In this document: positions 8,721-17,521 of the stretch, piece by piece | Numbering within the stretch: position 1 is the first letter of the stretch | How the letters are laid out: each line of letters begins with the position of its first letter | Source: Anaerosacchariphilus polymeriproducens | GTDB lineage: Bacteria; Bacillota; Clostridia; Lachnospirales; Lachnospiraceae | Reading direction: 5' to 3' | Length of the DNA stretch: 64,000 bases | NCBI RefSeq assembly: GCF_003363435.1 | Contig: NZ_QRCT01000049.1 | Coordinates: forward strand, 293,403-357,402 | Made by a program: the position numbers and the translations under genes | Notes under the pieces: model-generated | Database searches by the model: none | Told to the model about the DNA's origin: nothing | What the model saw: only the letters and a program-made list of their open reading frames with translations

Positions 8721-10068
8721 TTGAACACCCTCCCTGTATTTGTGTATCAAAAAGAGAAATCTGCTTATAAGTAATATCTCCTATACCATAAGATTTCTTA
8801 TCCATAGCCTCTAAAAGATTTCTAGTAATATAATCTTCCTCTATTTTGGTAGCATACATCATTTTCCCATTACAGGTAATAAAATATAATGCACGCTTCA
8901 ATACGACGCCTATCTTCTTCAAATCTTCAAAGTTCAATTTTGCAAATTTTCTAGCCTTCATAATACGACGTGCAGACTGATATCCTATTCCGGGAACTCT
9001 AAGGAGAATATCATAAGATGCCTTATTAATCTCAACAGGGAAAACATCTAAATTCTTTAATGCCCAATTACATTTCGGATCGAATAATACATTAAAATTG
9101 GGGGTCTCTTCTGATAGTAATTCTTCTGCTTTAAATTTATAAAAGCGTAAAAGCCAATCAGCCTGATATAATCTATGTTCCCTCAAAAGAGGAGGGCCTC
9201 CTGGTAATGATGGTAGATTTTTATCTTCTGTTACCGGAACAAACGCTGAATAAAACACTCTTTTCAAATCGAAGTTTTGATATAAAGACTGAGCTACCGT
9301 CATAATCTGAAAATCATTTTCCGGTGTCGCTCCGATAATCATCTGCGTACTTTGTCCCGCAGGAACGAAACGAGGGGCAGACTTATAAACGGTCAACTCA
9401 TCTTTATTGGAAGTAATCCCGTTTTGAATAAGACGCATGGGCTTTAAAATGGTCTTTCTGTTTTTGTTGGGTGCCAGCTGCTTTAATCCTTCCGCTGTAG
9501 GAAGTTCAAGATTAACACTCATTCTATCTGCTAAAAAACCTGTCTTGGCAACTAATGTTTTCTCCGCACCCGGAATTGCTTTTACATGAATATACCCTTG
9601 AAAATGATGCACTGTCCTTAATTTAAAAATAGTTTCATAAATCAATTCCATGGTATAATCAGGACTTTTCAATATACCGGAACTTAGAAACAGGCCTTCG
9701 ATATAATTTCTCTTATAAAAATTCATAGTCAATTCACAAACTTCATCTGGTGTGAAACTAGCTCTCTTCACATCATTAGACACACGGTTCAAACAATACT
9801 TGCAGTCATAAATACATTCGTTCGTAAAAAGAATCTTCAATAATGAAATACACCGTCCATCTGCAGAAAAACTATGACATATACCGGATGAAACACAATT
9901 TCCTATCCCTTTTCCATCGCCTTTTCGTTCTACTCCACTGGAAGTACATGCAACATCATATTTGGCTGCATCGGACAGCACTGCTAGTTTCTCCATCAGA
10001 GGCATTTTATTTTTCGTTTCCGTTTGACAATTGAATATATTTTGAGATTTCGTTTCTATCAGATTCAT
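8698..10068 (-). CDS. Putative DNA modification/repair radical SAM protein (TIGR03916-type)
   Basis: This radical S-adenosylmethionine enzyme has the cluster-binding motif CIYDCKYC near residue 90 and two further cysteines just before it. It has a C-terminal helix-hairpin-helix-like segment (LLRVPGIGYQSARRIMKAR) of the kind that contacts DNA. The family is annotated as a putative DNA repair or modification enzyme and is coupled to the DUF4130 gene downstream. The chosen ATG follows GGTGGTGTAAGG; the longer frame to 10128 would run into the operator. The promoter is flanked by LexA-like boxes, giving regulatory evidence for a damage-response role. The reaction is unknown. Confidence 0.87.
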   Translation of the reverse strand: MNLIETKSQNIFNCQTETKNKMPLMEKLAVLSDAAKYDVACTSSGVERKGDGKGIGNCVSSGICHSFSADGRCISLLKILFTNECIYDCKYCLNRVSNDVKRASFTPDEVCELTMNFYKRNYIEGLFLSSGILKSPDYTMELIYETIFKLRTVHHFQGYIHVKAIPGAEKTLVAKTGFLADRMSVNLELPTAEGLKQLAPNKNRKTILKPMRLIQNGITSNKDELTVYKSAPRFVPAGQSTQMIIGATPENDFQIMTVAQSLYQNFDLKRVFYSAFVPVTEDKNLPSLPGGPPLLREHRLYQADWLLRFYKFKAEELLSEETPNFNVLFDPKCNWALKNLDVFPVEINKASYDILLRVPGIGYQSARRIMKARKFAKLNFEDLKKIGVVLKRALYFITCNGKMMYATKIEEDYITRNLLEAMDKKSYGIGDITYKQISLFDTQIQGGCSSGNSLFM

Positions 10069-10079
10069 CCTTACACCAC

Positions 10080-10150
10080 CAGAACATTTGTTTGTTCTGA
10101 TTCTAACATTATTTAACAAAAAAAGCAAGGACTTTTTGAACGTTTGTTCG
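10080..10150 (-). promoter_or_regulatory. SOS-type promoter with two LexA-like boxes
   Basis: Minus-strand promoter: -35 TTGCTT (10123-10128), 17-bp spacer, -10 TAGAAT (10100-10105). Upstream of the -35 lies CGAACAAACGTTCA (10137-10150), which fits the Gram-positive SOS box CGAACRNRYGTTYG except at the last base. Directly after the -10 lies the inverted repeat CAGAACAAACAAATGTTCTG (10080-10099), containing an AAACAAATGTTC site with one mismatch to the box. LexA repression of the radical-SAM/DUF4130 operon is the natural reading. Confidence 0.7.
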
Positions 10151-10161
10151 AGTCCCTGCTT
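10123..10161 (-). terminator. Terminator of the HAD gene pair, with a LexA-like box in its loop
   Basis: On the minus strand AAGCAGGGACT (10151-10161) pairs with AGTCCTTGCTT (10123-10133), followed by a run of seven T. It lies seven bases after the stop of the HAD gene. The apical part contains the GAAC-AAAC-GTTC repeat that also fits an SOS box, and the descending arm doubles as the -35 of the next promoter. Confidence 0.85.
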
Positions 10162-10167
10162 CTGAAT

Positions 10168-10956
10168 TTATATTAATCCAAATTCTTTCAGCCCTCTATA
10201 TATACCATCTTCATGTATCGATGTTGTCTTATACTTCGTCTTTTCCAAAACTTCTTTTGAACTGTTTCCCATAGCTATACCATAGTTAACATACTCTAGC
10301 ATTTCCATATCATTATTGCTGTCGCCAAAAGCATATGTGTCTTCTCTTTTTATCCCAAGATGTTTGATCATTTGTTGAATTCCTGTAGCTTTGTTACAGC
10401 CTATCGGTACTAATTCTACCGTACTATATATTTTCTGATGAATTGGATAGAAAATATGATCTACTTCTTTTACAAAAGCAAACGCCTCATCCATAATTTC
10501 CGCACTGACCGTTATCTTATTTATATTACGAATCCCATGTTCCAAATCACAGATTTGTGCTCCAGTAGCAACTTTCCAATCTTCCAGCATTTTCATGTAT
10601 CGTTTATTCGTTACTTTTGGGTTATAATATAAACAATCTTCCCCTTCTATAATAACGAAAATTTTATGTTTTCCACATAATAATTTTAAATTTGCCAGTT
10701 CCTGTTCTTCTACTTTTTTATTTTTTAGTACCTCATTTTTATATTCTACATATGTCCCACATCCGGCAATCAGACCTTCAAAACCAAGCTCTAAAATTTG
10801 TTGGGGGATAGAAATTCTCGTTCTTCCTGTACAAATAAGTGGTATATGTCCATTCTCCAAAAGTTTCTCTATTGCGATCTTAGTGCTATCAGGCACTCCG
10901 ATATCATGACTATAAATAGTACCGTCTATATCCAAAAAAACTGCTTTACTTCCCAT
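10168..10956 (-). CDS. Cof-type HAD-superfamily phosphatase (first of two)
   Basis: The protein has 262 residues with HAD motif I FLDIDGTIYS at the N-terminus (nucleophile Asp in DIDGT), motif II CTGRTR, a conserved Lys region (GCNKATGI) and motif IV GDSNNDMEMLEY. A large C2-type cap domain lies between motifs II and III, as in Cof/YbiV-type sugar-phosphate or flavin phosphatases. It is the second gene of a pair with a related HAD gene 29 bases upstream and is followed by a strong terminator. The substrate cannot be predicted. Confidence 0.9.
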   Translation of the reverse strand: MGSKAVFLDIDGTIYSHDIGVPDSTKIAIEKLLENGHIPLICTGRTRISIPQQILELGFEGLIAGCGTYVEYKNEVLKNKKVEEQELANLKLLCGKHKIFVIIEGEDCLYYNPKVTNKRYMKMLEDWKVATGAQICDLEHGIRNINKITVSAEIMDEAFAFVKEVDHIFYPIHQKIYSTVELVPIGCNKATGIQQMIKHLGIKREDTYAFGDSNNDMEMLEYVNYGIAMGNSSKEVLEKTKYKTTSIHEDGIYRGLKEFGLI

Positions 10957-10985
10957 TATATTCCCTTCTTCCTAAATATCCATTT

Positions 10986-11786
10986 TTAATATATTAATTT
11001 TTTCATCTCCTTTAAAACACCATCATTAATATTCGTATCTGCTAAAAACTTTGCTGCCTGTTTCACTTCATCTCTGGCATTCCCTACTGCAAAACTATAC
11101 TCCGCCTGTTTCAGCATTTCAATATCATTTAATTCATCACCAAAAGCCATGGTTTCTGAAGGAAGTATATTAAGTGTCTTCTGAATAGCACTTATGGCGT
11201 TTCCTTTATTCACCTCAACGGATATACTGTCTATCCATTCTTTTCCCGCACAAACTGTCTGTATTCTCTCATGGTTTTCCCACTTAGGGATAAAACTTTG
11301 GGCCGCTATTTCTTCCGCATGATCAGGATGGAAAAGGCTTATCTTGTATATATCTTCTTTTATATCAGTCAGAAGATCATCAACTACCTTCATATTACAT
11401 TGATAACCATTAATTAGCCAATCAGCCATCTTCTTATCTTGAGGCTCAACATATCCACATACCGCTCCTGATGCAAGTACAGAACATCCTTGCAATTCCC
11501 GGATATCTTTAACTAGTTCTTTTATATCATCATATTTTAATGGATGAGAAGACATTACTTGATCTCGGCACATAACCACTGCTCCATTATTTCCTATAAA
11601 TATCATATCATCCTTAATTGGTTGAAAAAGATTTATAATACTTTCACATTGTCTTCCACTGGCTGCTGCAAAGATAATTCCTTTCTCTTTTAACTTTAAA
11701 ATAGTGTCAAAAATTTCAGGATTCATCTCTGCAGTACCTGGAGGCACTAAAGTCCCATCAATATCCGTACAAATTAATTTTATCAT
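10986..11786 (-). CDS. Cof-type HAD-superfamily phosphatase (second of two)
   Basis: This 266-residue protein has HAD motif I CTDIDGTLVPP, motif II AASGRQ, the Lys segment EVNKGNAISAI and motif IV GDELNDIEMLKQ, with a C2B-type cap. It belongs to the same family as the downstream gene, but the two are clearly diverged rather than a fresh duplication. Both probably act on small phosphorylated metabolites in the cytoplasm. It is the first gene of the pair, preceded by a short AT-rich leader. The substrate is unknown. Confidence 0.9.
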   Translation of the reverse strand: MIKLICTDIDGTLVPPGTAEMNPEIFDTILKLKEKGIIFAAASGRQCESIINLFQPIKDDMIFIGNNGAVVMCRDQVMSSHPLKYDDIKELVKDIRELQGCSVLASGAVCGYVEPQDKKMADWLINGYQCNMKVVDDLLTDIKEDIYKISLFHPDHAEEIAAQSFIPKWENHERIQTVCAGKEWIDSISVEVNKGNAISAIQKTLNILPSETMAFGDELNDIEMLKQAEYSFAVGNARDEVKQAAKFLADTNINDGVLKEMKKLIY

Positions 11787-11905
11787 TCTATTCTCCTCTT
11801 AAAGTAACAATTTATACTAATAATGATAGCTTAATATTCTCGGAAAATCAACCATCCTGAAAAATACTGGGGATTTGAACAAATCAAAGGCTGGCTTTCC
11901 GCTTT

Positions 11906-12949
11906 TTATGTGATAGTTGCATTATCTAATGAAAATCCAATGACCAAACTCCCCTCTGCAATAATAATTTGAAATTTAAAAGGTATCTGACTTAATATTT
12001 CAGATATAATGCATTGAGCAAACTCTACTTTAACATCTAAAGATGTGATATCATCTGCACTTTTCTCCTCGATAGTCTGAATCTTTGGTGATATGATCGA
12101 TAATTTAAATTTATTTTCACATTTTATTTTCCCAAAAATGCCACTCATTCTGAACTCTTCTTCAAAAATCAATAAAATAATTAAAACTGCTGTCTTAAAC
12201 ATATCAACATTGATTTCATAATTACCATTTAAATCATCTGCGCATTCAAGAGTGGTTTCCTCAAAGATAGATTCAATCGTTTCTTGACATAATATTTTAA
12301 GTTCTTTTGCACTACATTTCTTTTTTTCCATTACTACAGCATTACATATCATCTCATAAATTTCTTCTTCTACGGAAAAAACATTCTGAAATGTTATGCG
12401 GTCTCTTAATGAATATCTTTTTTGAAATCCATAAATTGCTTTGCCACAGGACCCTAATATTTGACAACGTTTTTTTGCATCTTCAATAAGAAAATCCATT
12501 CTTTTCAGTATATTTTGATATGACTCATTTTTCTTCTCCAAAAGTTCCTGATATTCTAAATTCTGTTCTTTTAGAATGTAATAATCTAATCCCTTCCTTA
12601 TAAATCTATTTAATTCTTCTAACAACCATGGTTTTGTTACAAATTTAAATATATCTACTTGATTTATGGTCGCTAAAATTTGTGGGAGCTGTGTATAACC
12701 CGTTAAAATGATTTTAACTGTTCTTGGCCACTTTTTTTCAACTATGTTCAGCAAGTCTAACCCTGTCATGATTGGCATTTTCATATCAGTAACAATCAAA
12801 TGGATTTCGTTTTCTTCCATAATATCGATTGCTTGTTTTCCACTATTTGCAAAGTAACATTGATATTCCTCATCCATGAAGCCCCTCCTGAGAGAGTTTA
12901 AAATATAAACTTCATCATCTACAAATAAAACTGAATATTTTTCGTACAT
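11906..12949 (-). CDS. Response regulator with unrecognised C-terminal domain
   Basis: The protein has 347 residues. Residues 1-125 form a receiver domain of the RpfG type: acidic pair VDDE, phospho-acceptor Asp55 in IVTDMKMP, switch residues ILTGY and Lys in FKFVTKP. A coiled stretch (about 130-160) follows. The last ~180 residues carry neither an HD-GYP nor a DNA-binding motif I can recognise and may be a new output or phosphatase-like module. It follows the REC-kinase gene by 12 bases, so it is very probably its phosphorylation partner. Confidence 0.8.
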   Translation of the reverse strand: MYEKYSVLFVDDEVYILNSLRRGFMDEEYQCYFANSGKQAIDIMEENEIHLIVTDMKMPIMTGLDLLNIVEKKWPRTVKIILTGYTQLPQILATINQVDIFKFVTKPWLLEELNRFIRKGLDYYILKEQNLEYQELLEKKNESYQNILKRMDFLIEDAKKRCQILGSCGKAIYGFQKRYSLRDRITFQNVFSVEEEIYEMICNAVVMEKKKCSAKELKILCQETIESIFEETTLECADDLNGNYEINVDMFKTAVLIILLIFEEEFRMSGIFGKIKCENKFKLSIISPKIQTIEEKSADDITSLDVKVEFAQCIISEILSQIPFKFQIIIAEGSLVIGFSLDNATIT

Positions 12950-12961
12950 AATAGTGACCTC

Positions 12962-14239
12962 CTAATTTAAATTCAATTTTTCAGGTAATTTAACAATAAA
13001 TTTGGTTCCTTTCCCTTGTTCTGATACTACATCTATCAAACCACTATGCTTATTTACAATGATATCATAAGATATACTAAGTCCTAGACCAGTCCCACTC
13101 CCAATTTCCTTAGTTGTAAAAAATGGTTCGAATATTTTTTGTTTATGTTCTTCTGATATTCCCGGCCCATCATCTTCAACATAAAGATTGATATATCCAT
13201 CTGATTTGTCTGCTTTAATCCTTACCAATCCCATCTGTTCTTTATTTTGAGACTTTATTGCTTGCGCTGCGTTTACTAAAATATTTATCAGAACTTGTCC
13301 AATCTGTAATTTATTACAATAAACTGACACTTCATCAGGAACATCAATTTCAATATCTGCTACATATTTAATTTCATTTTTACATATCAGCAATACTTGA
13401 TTTATGATATCTAACACACTATATACATCTTTTTCATCATCTTTCACCGTTCTGGCAAATGATCTTAATGATTGCACGATTTCTGTAACTCTCATTATTC
13501 CACTTTTAGAATCCGTTATGATTCCCTCTAATTCTTTTACTATAATTTCTATTTTTAATTCCTTATATTTTTCAAAAATTTCTTTCTCTAAATATAATTT
13601 ATTACTTTTGACCAATTGTGAATTTACAAAATTTATATACTCAGATATTCTTCGCAAATACTTCTCTAATATTTCAAAATTACTATTCACAAATCCCATA
13701 GGGTTATTTATTTCGTGCGCAATTCCTGCTGCCAATTGACCAATTGCAGCCATTTTTTCAGATTGGACTAAATGAAATTTCGTCTCGCTTAGCTTTACAT
13801 TCATTTCTTTTAACTCTCTATTTTGTTCCTTCGTCACTTTGAGTAAGTCTTTCATATGATTAGATGCCATTCTCGTATCAATAGCAGCCTTAATACGTGC
13901 ATTAAATTCTATCTCATTTATTGGCTTACTAATATAATCAGAGGCTCCAAGATCAAAACATCTGCTGAAACTTTCAGCATCATTTAGTGAAGTGAACATG
14001 ATGATTGGCATATCATCGTATTTTTTATCTTGTCTTATCATTTGCATTAATTCAAACCCAGATATCTCCGGCATAATAATATCTAAAATTAAAATATCAA
14101 TGTTTTTATCATTAATAATACGCATTGCATTTTCTGGTTTCTCACATAATATAATATCTGACACCCTTTTATTTTCTTTCAAAAGTCTTTCAGCTATCTT
14201 TAAATTAAATCTACTGTCATCTACAACAAGTATTTTCAT
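12962..14239 (-). CDS. Hybrid receiver-histidine kinase (REC-HisKA-HATPase)
   Basis: This is a 425-residue soluble protein with no membrane segment. Order of parts: receiver domain (Asp53 in [11 protein letters not shown]), coiled-coil linker (~125-160), HisKA with His175 in [11 protein letters not shown], and an HATPase domain with N box [11 protein letters not shown]1 EDDGPGI, F box [18 protein letters not shown] and G2. The input is therefore phosphorylation of its own N-terminal receiver by another kinase, as in relay systems. With the REC protein downstream it forms a cytoplasmic relay of unknown signal. Confidence 0.88.
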   Translation of the reverse strand: MKILVVDDSRFNLKIAERLLKENKRVSDIILCEKPENAMRIINDKNIDILILDIIMPEISGFELMQMIRQDKKYDDMPIIMFTSLNDAESFSRCFDLGASDYISKPINEIEFNARIKAAIDTRMASNHMKDLLKVTKEQNRELKEMNVKLSETKFHLVQSEKMAAIGQLAAGIAHEINNPMGFVNSNFEILEKYLRRISEYINFVNSQLVKSNKLYLEKEIFEKYKELKIEIIVKELEGIITDSKSGIMRVTEIVQSLRSFARTVKDDEKDVYSVLDIINQVLLICKNEIKYVADIEIDVPDEVSVYCNKLQIGQVLINILVNAAQAIKSQNKEQMGLVRIKADKSDGYINLYVEDDGPGISEEHKQKIFEPFFTTKEIGSGTGLGLSISYDIIVNKHSGLIDVVSEQGKGTKFIVKLPEKLNLN

Positions 14240-14350
14240 TCTTTTTCACCTCCCAAAAATAATTTATTGTATATTTTTTATTATTTTATCACATTTTCTT
14301 ACAAATAGGGAGAGTAATCCAAGTAAAATCTACTTAATTCTTGTAAAATA

Positions 14351-14411
14351 AAAAGCAGATTTCCAATCAACTCATAAAAACTTACGAGCTGACTTGAAAA
14401 TCTGCTTTCTT
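14351..14411 (-). terminator. Terminator after purH
   Basis: On the minus strand AAAGCAGATTTTCAAGTCAGCTC pairs imperfectly across the loop with a mirror arm ending in AAATCTGCTTTTTATTTT. The long stem with a T-rich tail begins a few bases after the purH stop codon. Confidence 0.8.
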
Positions 14412-14416
14412 ATATT

Positions 14417-15970
14417 TTAGTGTTTAAAATGTCTCATACCGGTGAATACCATTGCAATTCCATATTCATCACATTTATCAATCGATAACTGATCTCTCAT
14501 TGCCCCGCCAGGCTGTATAATGGCTGTAATTCCTGCTTTGTGTGCTGCCTCTACAACATCGTCAAAAGGGAAGAAGGCATCCGATGCCAAAACGGCATTC
14601 CGGGTCGCATCTTTTCCTATTAATTCTTCTGCATGTTCAAAACATTGCGTTGTTGCCCAGATTCTATTCACCTGTCCAGGTCCTATTCCAACCGTTTGCT
14701 TATTTTTAACCACTGCAATTCCATTAGACTTCACAAATTTTACAACTCTCATGCCGAATTTCATGTCTTCTAATTGCTCTTGTGTAGGCTGAGTTTTCGT
14801 TACTACCTTAAAATCCTCTTCCTGATAAAGCTGGCTGTCTATTGACTGTACAATTAGTCCACCATTTACTTTCTTCATATCCAATGCTTCACTACTCTGA
14901 GGTACTTCAATATCTTTTAATTCTAGAACACGGATGTTCTTCTTCATTTTCAAGATTTCAAGTGCTTCTACTTCATAACTTGGTGCTACAATTACTTCCA
15001 AGAATATCTCATTCATTTCTTCTGCCATTCTCTTTGTAATTTCTCTATTTGAAACAACGATTCCACCAAAAATAGACATTTTATCTGCATTAAATGCTTT
15101 TACCCAGGCATCGTAAATATGATCTGCACTTCCTACACCACAGGGATTTCCATGTTTACATCCAACAACCGTCGGTTCTGTAAATTCTTTTAATAATTCT
15201 AATGCTCCATTGGTGTCATTTATATTATTGAAGGATAACTCTTTTCCATTATGTTGTACTGCATCGACCAAAGATCCGATCTGTTTTCCGACCTGGCGAT
15301 AAAATGCGGCTTTTTGATGTGGATTTTCTCCGTATCTCATATCCTGTACTTTTTCAAAAGTCATTGTTAATGTTTCCGGCAATTCAAAATCTTGTCTTTC
15401 TTTCTTTAAATAATCAGCAATCATCGTATCATAATTCGATGTATGCATAAATACTTTTTGCATTAAATAAAATTTGGTCTCCAGTGTAACTTCTTTTTTA
15501 GTCTTCAATTCTGATAATACTTTATCATAATCTCTAGGATCAACTACAACTGCAACATCCTGATAATTCTTGGCTGCTGAACGAAGCATTGTCGGACCAC
15601 CAATATCAATATTTTCAACTGCTTCTGCCCTTGTCACCCCTTCTTTCATAATAGTAGATTTGAACGGGTATAAATTAACTATCACCATATCAATCGTGTC
15701 AATTTCTAAATCATTGATTTGTTTCATATGATCCGGATTAGAACGCATTGCCAATAATCCTGCATGTACAACTGGATGGAGCGTCTTCACACGGCCATCT
15801 AAACATTCTGGAAATCCTGTCAACTCTGATATTTCAATCGCCGCAACTCCCTCTTCCTTTAATTTATTGTACGTTCCGCCTGTAGAAATAATCTCTACTC
15901 CTAATTCTACAAGTTCTTTTGCTAATTCTACAATTCCTGTCTTATCCGAGACACTAATTAATGCTCTCAT
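14417..15970 (-). CDS. purH: Bifunctional AICAR formyltransferase/IMP cyclohydrolase
   Basis: The 517-residue protein catalyses the last two steps of IMP synthesis: formylation of AICAR with 10-formyl-tetrahydrofolate, then ring closure. The N-terminal cyclohydrolase domain has the MGS-like start ISVSDKTG, STGGT and DGRVKTLHP. The formyltransferase domain has MRYGENPHQKAAFY and the Lys-His pair in GCKHGNPCG. Length is normal for PurH. The ATG at 15970 has AGGAGG seven bases before it; the frame opens earlier but runs into the riboswitch. Expression is expected to be controlled by the ZTP riboswitch directly upstream. Confidence 0.96.
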   Translation of the reverse strand: MRALISVSDKTGIVELAKELVELGVEIISTGGTYNKLKEEGVAAIEISELTGFPECLDGRVKTLHPVVHAGLLAMRSNPDHMKQINDLEIDTIDMVIVNLYPFKSTIMKEGVTRAEAVENIDIGGPTMLRSAAKNYQDVAVVVDPRDYDKVLSELKTKKEVTLETKFYLMQKVFMHTSNYDTMIADYLKKERQDFELPETLTMTFEKVQDMRYGENPHQKAAFYRQVGKQIGSLVDAVQHNGKELSFNNINDTNGALELLKEFTEPTVVGCKHGNPCGVGSADHIYDAWVKAFNADKMSIFGGIVVSNREITKRMAEEMNEIFLEVIVAPSYEVEALEILKMKKNIRVLELKDIEVPQSSEALDMKKVNGGLIVQSIDSQLYQEEDFKVVTKTQPTQEQLEDMKFGMRVVKFVKSNGIAVVKNKQTVGIGPGQVNRIWATTQCFEHAEELIGKDATRNAVLASDAFFPFDDVVEAAHKAGITAIIQPGGAMRDQLSIDKCDEYGIAMVFTGMRHFKH

Positions 15971-16030
15971 TTTTTTCCTCCTATATTCTGCTAATTTTAC
16001 TGGCAAAAACATGTTACTCAAATTCCTAAA

Positions 16031-16130
16031 TAAAAACCACCTGAGCACCATATGGCTGCCCAGGCGGTCGACATTAAACTATCTATACTTCCTGTAGGTA
16101 AACCTACTTATCCGCCAGTCGTATAGATTA
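16031..16130 (-). ncRNA. ZTP (pfl) riboswitch with overlapping terminator
   Basis: On the minus strand the leader starts with ATCTATAC, which pairs with GTATAGAT (P1), and encloses the conserved GACTGGCG and a GTAGGTTTACCTAC stem (P2). After a short linker comes CGACCGCCTGGGCA, the pseudoknot/P3 signature of the pfl motif. The P3 strand CCGCCTGGGCA can instead pair with TGCTCAGGTGG followed by TTTTTATTT, an intrinsic terminator. ZTP or ZMP binding should hold P3 and prevent termination, raising purH when AICAR phosphates build up for lack of folate. The motif and gene context agree. Confidence 0.9.
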
Positions 16131-16224
16131 TCTGAAATTATATTACACTATATGAATATTAATTTCAAGTCATTTTATCTCATTAAACAGTAAATTTCTA
16201 ATAGTTTTTCCAAAATATCCTGTC

Positions 16225-17496
16225 TTATTCTTGAAGCACGGAATCTTCACCCTCAGGTAAAATAGCCGCTAACAACATTCCTACTATAGCAGCTAGTGCC
16301 AAACCTGAAATTTCTACTGTTTTTGTAATTGGAATGCTGGAACATCCTATTCCTAATACAAATATCAAGGCTGCTATCATTAGATTCCGGCTGTTTCCAA
16401 AATTCAATCTGGAATTTATCAAAATACGTACGCCTACTGCTGAAATCATTCCATATAATACGATTCCAATCGCACCTGTAACGGGAGTTGGAATACTTGA
16501 AATCACTCCACCAACTTTCCCAAATATACCAAGAACAATCGCAAAAACAGCCGCTATTCGAATGATGCTCGGATCATAATTTTTTGTTACCGCAAGTACT
16601 CCGGTATTTTCTCCATAAGTAGTGTTAGCAGGTCCTCCTAATAAACCAGCAACTGCAGTTGCAATACCATCACCCAAAATGGTTCTATGAACTCCCGGAT
16701 CTATCATGAAATTTTTTCCAACAACAGCACTATTCGTCGTGATATCACCAACATGTTCTATCAAGGTAACAATTGCAATAGGCGCAATTGCAAGTATCGC
16801 ATCTAGTTTAAATACAGGGAAACATAATAACTGTTTCAATATTTCGGGATCAGTAAGAGAAATGAAATGAGCATTACTTATTCCTTCAAATTTACAAAAT
16901 CCCAATGGGTAGCTAATTAAAAATCCAATAATTATAGCAAAAAGTATTGGCATCAGATTAAAGATTCCCTTAGCGAAAACTGAAATGCAAATAATCGTTG
17001 TTAAAACTATAATTGTTAAAATCACCGCTTTGACACTAAATTCTTTGTTCCAATAAAAAGCATCATTAATTGCTGTACTGCTTAATCTTAAACCAATTAC
17101 TATAATGATAGGACCTGTTACAATCGGCGGTAATATCTTATTGATCTTTTCATATCCAACCAACTTAATTAAGATTGCAAAAATTGCATAAACCACACCC
17201 GCAACAATCAACGCTCCTTTTACAGCTGCCAGTTTTTCTAAAAAATCGGAATCTCCCATTCTGGAATTACCAATAATTGCTTGAATCCCTCCCATAAATG
17301 CAAAGCTTGACCCCAAAAATACCGGGACCTTCCTTTTCGTTATCATATGAAAGAGTAATGTCCCCAATCCAGCACATAACAAAGTAATTGACGTGTTTAA
17401 CCCAGTCAAAGCAGGCACCAAAACAGTAGCCCCGAACATAGCTAAAACATGTTGAATTCCTAACACAATCTTTTGTCCTGATGTTTTCTTTTTCAT
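16225..17496 (-). CDS. Uracil/xanthine permease (NCS2 family)
   Basis: This 423-residue membrane protein of the UraA/PyrP group imports a nucleobase with protons. Family marks are the N-terminal GIQHVLAMFGATVLVPALTG, the MGGIQA segment, the substrate-binding ALIEHVGDI-like stretch (here TLIEHVGDITTNS) and GGPANTTYGENTG. About 12-14 membrane segments are expected. Uracil is the likeliest substrate from similarity to UraA; xanthine or guanine cannot be excluded. It follows the MATE gene by 25 bases on the same strand and may share its transcript. Confidence 0.9.
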   Translation of the reverse strand: MKKKTSGQKIVLGIQHVLAMFGATVLVPALTGLNTSITLLCAGLGTLLFHMITKRKVPVFLGSSFAFMGGIQAIIGNSRMGDSDFLEKLAAVKGALIVAGVVYAIFAILIKLVGYEKINKILPPIVTGPIIIVIGLRLSSTAINDAFYWNKEFSVKAVILTIIVLTTIICISVFAKGIFNLMPILFAIIIGFLISYPLGFCKFEGISNAHFISLTDPEILKQLLCFPVFKLDAILAIAPIAIVTLIEHVGDITTNSAVVGKNFMIDPGVHRTILGDGIATAVAGLLGGPANTTYGENTGVLAVTKNYDPSIIRIAAVFAIVLGIFGKVGGVISSIPTPVTGAIGIVLYGMISAVGVRILINSRLNFGNSRNLMIAALIFVLGIGCSSIPITKTVEISGLALAAIVGMLLAAILPEGEDSVLQE

Positions 17497-17521
17497 TTTT
17501 TCCTCCGGATATTTTATTTTT

